Source of the DNA: Bacteroidales bacterium
GTDB taxonomy: Bacteria; Bacteroidota; Bacteroidia; Bacteroidales; WCHB1-69
Reading direction: 5' to 3'
DNA: 53,837 bases
NCBI GenBank assembly: GCA_017443175.1
Contig: JAFSOZ010000010.1
Span: 1-53,837, forward strand
The notes beneath the pieces were generated by a model. It made no database searches and was not told where the DNA came from. It worked only from the letters and a program-made list of their open reading frames with translations. Shown here piece by piece: positions 51,263 to 53,837 of the stretch. A program made the translations under genes and the position numbers. Numbering within the stretch: position 1 is the first letter of the stretch; the number at the start of each line of letters is the position of its first letter.

Positions 51263-51787
51263 TTATCGGTTTTTTACAATATTCTTGAAATAGGGAGCAC
51301 AAAAGTACAAAAAAAGATCGTCTGCGGAGAAGACGCGCTCGGTCAATTGGCCGTCCTCGCCGAAATCGAACACGCGTGCTGCGCATGGGATGTCGCGTTC
51401 GGGAAGGTATCCGCTGTCGATGCGGCAAATGGCATCCTCGTAGGACACCCAGTAATAGTAGTACATGCTTTCCTTGGAGAGGAGGCGCGTGGCTCCGGAG
51501 GCCTGCATCACCCTAGTACGTTGCGCATCGTTCCAATCTGCCTGCAAGGGCACGACAGTCTTTCCACACAACATACAGGCTACCATAGCGGCAAACGTGA
51601 TGGGCTCATCCTCCAGCAAAAGGGCCACCGTATCATCCGAAAAGGTATCCAGTTCGTTCATTATCGGAGCGACAAGCATCGCAAAATGACGGTTGTCGCA
51701 AGTCTTTTCTCCCACAGAAACGGCAATTTCATCAGGGCGGTGGCGTAGAGCCTTCACGAGAGGATAATAGATATGGTCTGCAAACAT
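51263..51787 (-). CDS. N-terminal fragment of an adenylate-forming (ANL/AMP-binding) enzyme
   Basis: This 174-residue protein resembles only the first part of acyl-CoA synthetases and NRPS adenylation domains: DHIYYPLVKALRHRPDEIAV, VALLLEDEPITFAAMVACML and GKTVVPLQADWNDAQRTRVM. The AMP-binding P-loop (TSGTTGxPK) and the C-terminal domain are missing, so it cannot catalyse adenylation alone. The start at 51787 follows a -7 box. Its stop lies three bases before the lipoprotein peptidase start. It could be a decayed gene or a small stand-alone relative. Confidence 0.65.
   Translation of the reverse strand: MFADHIYYPLVKALRHRPDEIAVSVGEKTCDNRHFAMLVAPIMNELDTFSDDTVALLLEDEPITFAAMVACMLCGKTVVPLQADWNDAQRTRVMQASGATRLLSKESMYYYYWVSYEDAICRIDSGYLPERDIPCAARVFDFGEDGQLTERVFSADDLFLYFCAPYFKNIVKNR
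51300..51307 (-). promoter_or_regulatory. Bacteroidetes promoter -7 box for the M49-like gene
   Basis: The minus strand reads TACTTTTG within the end of the ANL-fragment gene, 41 bases before the ATG at 51259. Confidence 0.5.
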
Positions 51788-51805
51788 CTTCAAAATAATG
51801 GAAGG

Positions 51806-51813
51806 CAAAAATA
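51806..51813 (-). promoter_or_regulatory. Bacteroidetes promoter -7 box for the ANL-fragment gene
   Basis: The minus strand reads TATTTTTG, 19 bases before the ATG at 51787. Confidence 0.55.
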
Positions 51814-51855
51814 GGAAAAAATTTTCCAAAACGATACAGGTAACGAAAAAAAATG

Positions 51856-51863
51856 TATTTTTG
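51856..51863 (+). promoter_or_regulatory. Bacteroidetes promoter -7 box for tRNA-His
   Basis: TATTTTTG matches TAnnTTTG and lies 26 bases before the tRNA. Confidence 0.65.
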
Positions 51864-51889
51864 CGCCGTCTTTCTGAGACACCAAACAT

Positions 51890-51964
51890 GGCGGTTGTAG
51901 CTCAGTTGGTTAGAGTACCGGATTGTGGTTCCGTGGGTCGTCGGTTCGAATCCGACCTGCCGCC
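51890..51964 (+). tRNA. tRNA-His (anticodon GTG)
   Basis: The cloverleaf has the extra G(-1) at 51890, acceptor GCGGTTG against CTGCCGC, D stem GCTC/GAGT, anticodon stem CCGGA/TCCGT with loop TTGTGGT and anticodon GTG at 51925-51927, a perfect T arm GTCGG-TTCGAAT-CCGAC and discriminator C. CCA is not encoded. There is a T-T mismatch in the acceptor stem and a C-T mismatch closing the anticodon stem. Confidence 0.92.
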
Positions 51965-51979
51965 CGAAAGATTGAAAAT

Positions 51980-52014
51980 CAGCGAATTACGAGTAGTTTT
52001 TCGCTGTTTTTTTT
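51980..52014 (+). terminator. Rho-independent terminator after tRNA-His
   Basis: Arms CAGCGAA and TTCGCTG with a 13-base loop are followed by eight Ts. Confidence 0.75.
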
Positions 52015-52019
52015 ATCAA

Positions 52020-52039
52020 ATCGGGACAGAATCGGGACA
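52020..52039. repeat. Direct repeat ATCGGGACA x2 downstream of tRNA-His
   Basis: ATCGGGACA occurs at 52020-52028 and again at 52031-52039. Its position just after a tRNA terminator is where integrase sites or scars are often found, but no integrase gene or copy of the tRNA end is visible in the window. Confidence 0.4.
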
Positions 52040-52124
52040 AAACAAGTAAAAATTGACGATAAAATACAAAATTAAAATACTAACTATCAAGTAGTTGTAT
52101 TTTGGCAAAGGCTTGGGTTGCATT

Positions 52125-52140
52125 TATTTTTGTATTTTTG
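52125..52140 (+). promoter_or_regulatory. Two abutting promoter -7 boxes
   Basis: TATTTTTG occurs twice in direct succession (52125-52132 and 52133-52140), ahead of the csaA remnant and the acetyltransferase gene. Confidence 0.55.
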
Positions 52141-52198
52141 CCGTTGAAAAGCAACGAAATAAAACAAATAGGGCTTATGACTGTAAATATCATAAACA

Positions 52199-52348
52199 AT
52201 GGAAATAACAGTAGAAGACTTTGACAAAGTGGATGTCCACATCGGCAGCGTGAAGAGCGAAGTGCGCATCCTCGGTAGCGAGAGCGCAAGCGGCGTGGTG
52301 CTGCTGCAGCCGACGATGCAAGTGAAAAACGGAGATAAAGTGTTTTGA
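52199..52348 (+). pseudogene. csaA remnant with internal in-frame deletion
   Basis: This 49-residue frame begins MEITVEDFDKVDVHIGSV, the normal N-terminus of CsaA-type tRNA-binding-domain proteins (about 110 residues), and then jumps to KSEVRILGSESASGVVLLQP followed by TMQVKNGDKVF, the normal C-terminus. About 60 central residues, most of the OB fold, are missing while the frame is kept. CsaA is a secretion-related chaperone. The remnant stops one base before the acetyltransferase ATG, so it may now serve mainly as a translated leader. Confidence 0.72.
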
Positions 52349-52349
52349 T

Positions 52350-52898
52350 ATGAACGATAAACCCACAGGAAAAGACTATGTAGGCAGCGATGAGCTGTAT
52401 GCCGATGTGCAGCGGTGCATGCGGCTGGTGGCGGAGATGAATAGCGGCTATCACACAGAGGCCGAGGTGCGCGAGTACTTGCGGCAGATTACCGGCTCGG
52501 AGGTTGACGAGACGGTGCGTGTATTTCCGCCGTTCAACATTAACTACGGCAAGAAGACCACCTTCGGCAAGGGCAGCTTCGTCAACTTCGGCTGCACCTT
52601 CCTTGCCCTAGGCGGCATCACCATCGAGGAGGACGTTTTCATTGCGCCGCATTGTGTGCTGGCCACGGAGTACCACCCCGAAGACCCCGCCACGCGCCAT
52701 TCGCTGCTCACCAAGCCCATCGTCATCGGCCGCAACGCCTGGATAGGAGCCAACGCCACCATCTTGGCGGGCGTAAAGGTCGGCGAGAACGCCATCGTGG
52801 CCGCGGGAGCTGTGGTCAGCAAGGATGTCCCCGCCAACACCATCGTCGGCGGCGTGCCGGCGAAAGTGATTAGAATGATAAAACAAGAAACAATATGA
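52350..52898 (+). CDS. Sugar O-acetyltransferase of the Maa/LacA/NodL type (left-handed beta-helix)
   Basis: This 182-residue protein has the N-terminal cap of maltose acetyltransferases (MRLVAEMNSGYHTEAEVREY) and then hexapeptide repeats: GKGSFVNFGCTFLALGGITI, EEDVFIAPHCVLATEYHP, IVIGRNAWIGANATILAGVK and VGENAIVAAGAVVSKDVPAN, ending TIVGGVPAKVIR. The catalytic His is in IAPHC-type position (usually Asn-x-His region) near residue 110. It transfers acetyl from acetyl-CoA to a sugar hydroxyl. Its stop overlaps the next ATG by four bases. Confidence 0.93.
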   Translation: MNDKPTGKDYVGSDELYADVQRCMRLVAEMNSGYHTEAEVREYLRQITGSEVDETVRVFPPFNINYGKKTTFGKGSFVNFGCTFLALGGITIEEDVFIAPHCVLATEYHPEDPATRHSLLTKPIVIGRNAWIGANATILAGVKVGENAIVAAGAVVSKDVPANTIVGGVPAKVIRMIKQETI

Positions 52899-53521
52899 AA
52901 AAACTTGGATTATTTCTCCTGAAGAACAACATCCATATTATGACGCTCATCTTCGTCGGATGGGCGGTGTGGGCGGCTTGCAACTGGAGCAGCCTTCTGC
53001 TCGTCCAAAAACTTGTGATGGGGTTGTATGCCCTGCTGATTGTACACGAATACGAGGAAGGTTACAAAGGCAGGTTTGTCGCCTTGTTCGCAAAGGTGCT
53101 TCAGTTTGATGTGGAGAAACTGACACCGGGTGTGACACATATTGCACAGGCAGTGTACATCACGGTCATATTCTCGCTTGCGCTTGTTTTCCCCGACCGG
53201 CTATGGTTTGCCTTCGGCGTGCTCATCCTCGGCATCTTCGAGGGACTTGTCCACAATTGGGGTATCTTCATGTTCCAGCTGAAAGGAGTTTCGCCCGGCT
53301 GGTGGACGGCAGTACTCATGGCGGCATACGCCATCTGGGCTATAGTGGTCATCGACAGGAACATCGAATACGACAGCATCCAGTGGCTATGGGCTGTGCT
53401 GTACTTCTTGGGTGGCTTTGCCTGCTTGGAAGTCGCCGTTCAAAAATTGATGGGCAACACGATGAGCAAAATCAAAACGTCGCTGAATGCTTTCGCTCAA
53501 AAGCGTTTTGGCAAGAAATGA
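52895..53521 (+). CDS. HXXEE domain-containing membrane protein
   Basis: This 208-residue protein has about five membrane segments. HEYEEGYKG (residues 52-60) is the HxxEE motif, and the later EGLVHNWG and DSIQWLWAVLYFLGGFACLE fit the other conserved polar positions of the family. The function is unknown; a membrane enzyme has been suggested from the motif pattern. The start overlaps the acetyltransferase stop by four bases (ATGA), so the genes are coupled. A hairpin terminator follows. Confidence 0.85.
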   Translation: MKKLGLFLLKNNIHIMTLIFVGWAVWAACNWSSLLLVQKLVMGLYALLIVHEYEEGYKGRFVALFAKVLQFDVEKLTPGVTHIAQAVYITVIFSLALVFPDRLWFAFGVLILGIFEGLVHNWGIFMFQLKGVSPGWWTAVLMAAYAIWAIVVIDRNIEYDSIQWLWAVLYFLGGFACLEVAVQKLMGNTMSKIKTSLNAFAQKRFGKK

Positions 53522-53524
53522 CAT

Positions 53525-53570
53525 ATTCCGCAACTCGGGCTAAATCTTGGGTTGCGGAATTGTTGTGTGT
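53525..53570 (+). terminator. Hairpin terminator after the HXXEE gene
   Basis: Perfect 10-base arms ATTCCGCAAC and GTTGCGGAAT with a 16-base loop are followed by a G/T-rich stretch ending in five Ts. The T tract is not immediate, so strength is uncertain. Confidence 0.6.
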
Positions 53571-53644
53571 TTTTGCGCTATACAGAACAATAGCCACCAA
53601 ATCATCAAGACTTGGCGGCTATTATGCTACATTTGACCTAATTA

Positions 53645-53837
53645 TTAGTACGCGGCGGTGAAGCGTTCTTTGTGGTGGTTTTCTTGCTCCAGCTCATCCA
53701 CCATGGCAACGGCGTAGTCCTCCACGGAGATGAAACTCTCGCCCTTCTCGTCGAAGAGCATGTCGTCCTTGCCCAAACGATATTTGCCCGTGCGCACGCC
53801 TGTGGTCATATTGCCGAGGTTGCCCGCCGGTGAGAAG
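53645..53837 (-). CDS. NAD(P)-binding oxidoreductase, YwnB/NmrA-like (C-terminal end only)
   Basis: The last 64 codons of a minus-strand gene are present. The translated end includes [40 protein letters not shown] and [12 protein letters not shown], typical of the C-terminus of small SDR-like NAD(P)H-binding proteins of the YwnB family. The Rossmann motif lies outside the window. It converges on the HXXEE gene. Confidence 0.82.
   Translation of the reverse strand, partial: FSPAGNLGNMTTGVRTGKYRLGKDDMLFDEKGESFISVEDYAVAMVDELEQENHHKERFTAAY

Overview
The window reads as a chromosomal segment of an anaerobic member of the Bacteroidales. The evidence is: two proteins with type IX secretion (T9SS) C-terminal tails, a C10 (streptopain-like) protease, DUF3078 and DUF4271 proteins, near-absence of Shine-Dalgarno sequences, and about twenty exact copies of the Bacteroidetes -7 promoter box TAnnTTTG at sensible distances from starts. 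A rubrerythrin and an iron-containing alcohol dehydrogenase suggest anaerobic life. Almost all genes are recognisable core or lineage genes. Assignments rest on motifs read by eye, with no database search.

Layout. 1-5.1 kb: the end of an Rpn-type nuclease/transposase gene, tlyA, a DUF2461 gene, and an operon of a carboxyltransferase and a CPBP membrane protease. 5.1-11.0 kb: a PhnP-like hydrolase coupled to a secreted C10 protease, tRNA-Pro(GGG), a secreted GDPD-like/EEP phosphatase fusion and a CNNM transporter. 11.1-17.1 kb: alcohol dehydrogenase, rubrerythrin, thioesterase, a small outer-membrane protein, mtgA, kbl and a lipoprotein. 17.1-28.0 kb: a long minus-strand block with rpoN, asnS, DUF3078, a degenerate ureohydrolase, topA, a stand-alone FAD synthetase and pheT. 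28.1-34.7 kb: yidD, rnpA, hemD, DUF4271, a T9SS protein, a cyclic-2,3-diphosphoglycerate synthetase-like GTPase, gpmA, panD and panC. 34.8-41.5 kb: a HATPase-DRTGG-PHP signalling trio, hsp20 behind a sigma-54 promoter, a TonB-C protein, asparaginase, a Na/Pi cotransporter and cutC.

41.5-49.6 kb is the most accessory-looking part and is partly AT-rich. It holds an orphan membrane protein, a large transglutaminase-like secreted protein, a short leader ORF, a secreted protein whose signal peptide is frameshifted at a poly-T run, a gene-free stretch packed with six hairpins, and a CoiA-like nuclease translationally overlapping recF. 49.6-53.8 kb: an M49-like lipoprotein peptidase, a fragment of an adenylate-forming enzyme, tRNA-His, an internally deleted csaA remnant, an acetyltransferase, an HXXEE membrane protein and the end of an NAD(P)-binding oxidoreductase.

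Functional links. rpoN and a near-perfect -24/-12 promoter (upstream of hsp20, with an inverted-repeat activator site) occur in the same window. The cDPG-synthetase-like GTPase sits beside 2,3-bisphosphoglycerate-dependent mutase. panD-panC form the pantothenate branch, next to a PHP/DRTGG/HATPase module best known from [FeFe]-hydrogenase loci, although no hydrogenase gene is present here. Several proteins keep their fold motifs but have lost catalytic residues: the biotinyl domain of the carboxyltransferase, the GDPD-like domain, the ureohydrolase, and the second transglutaminase domain.
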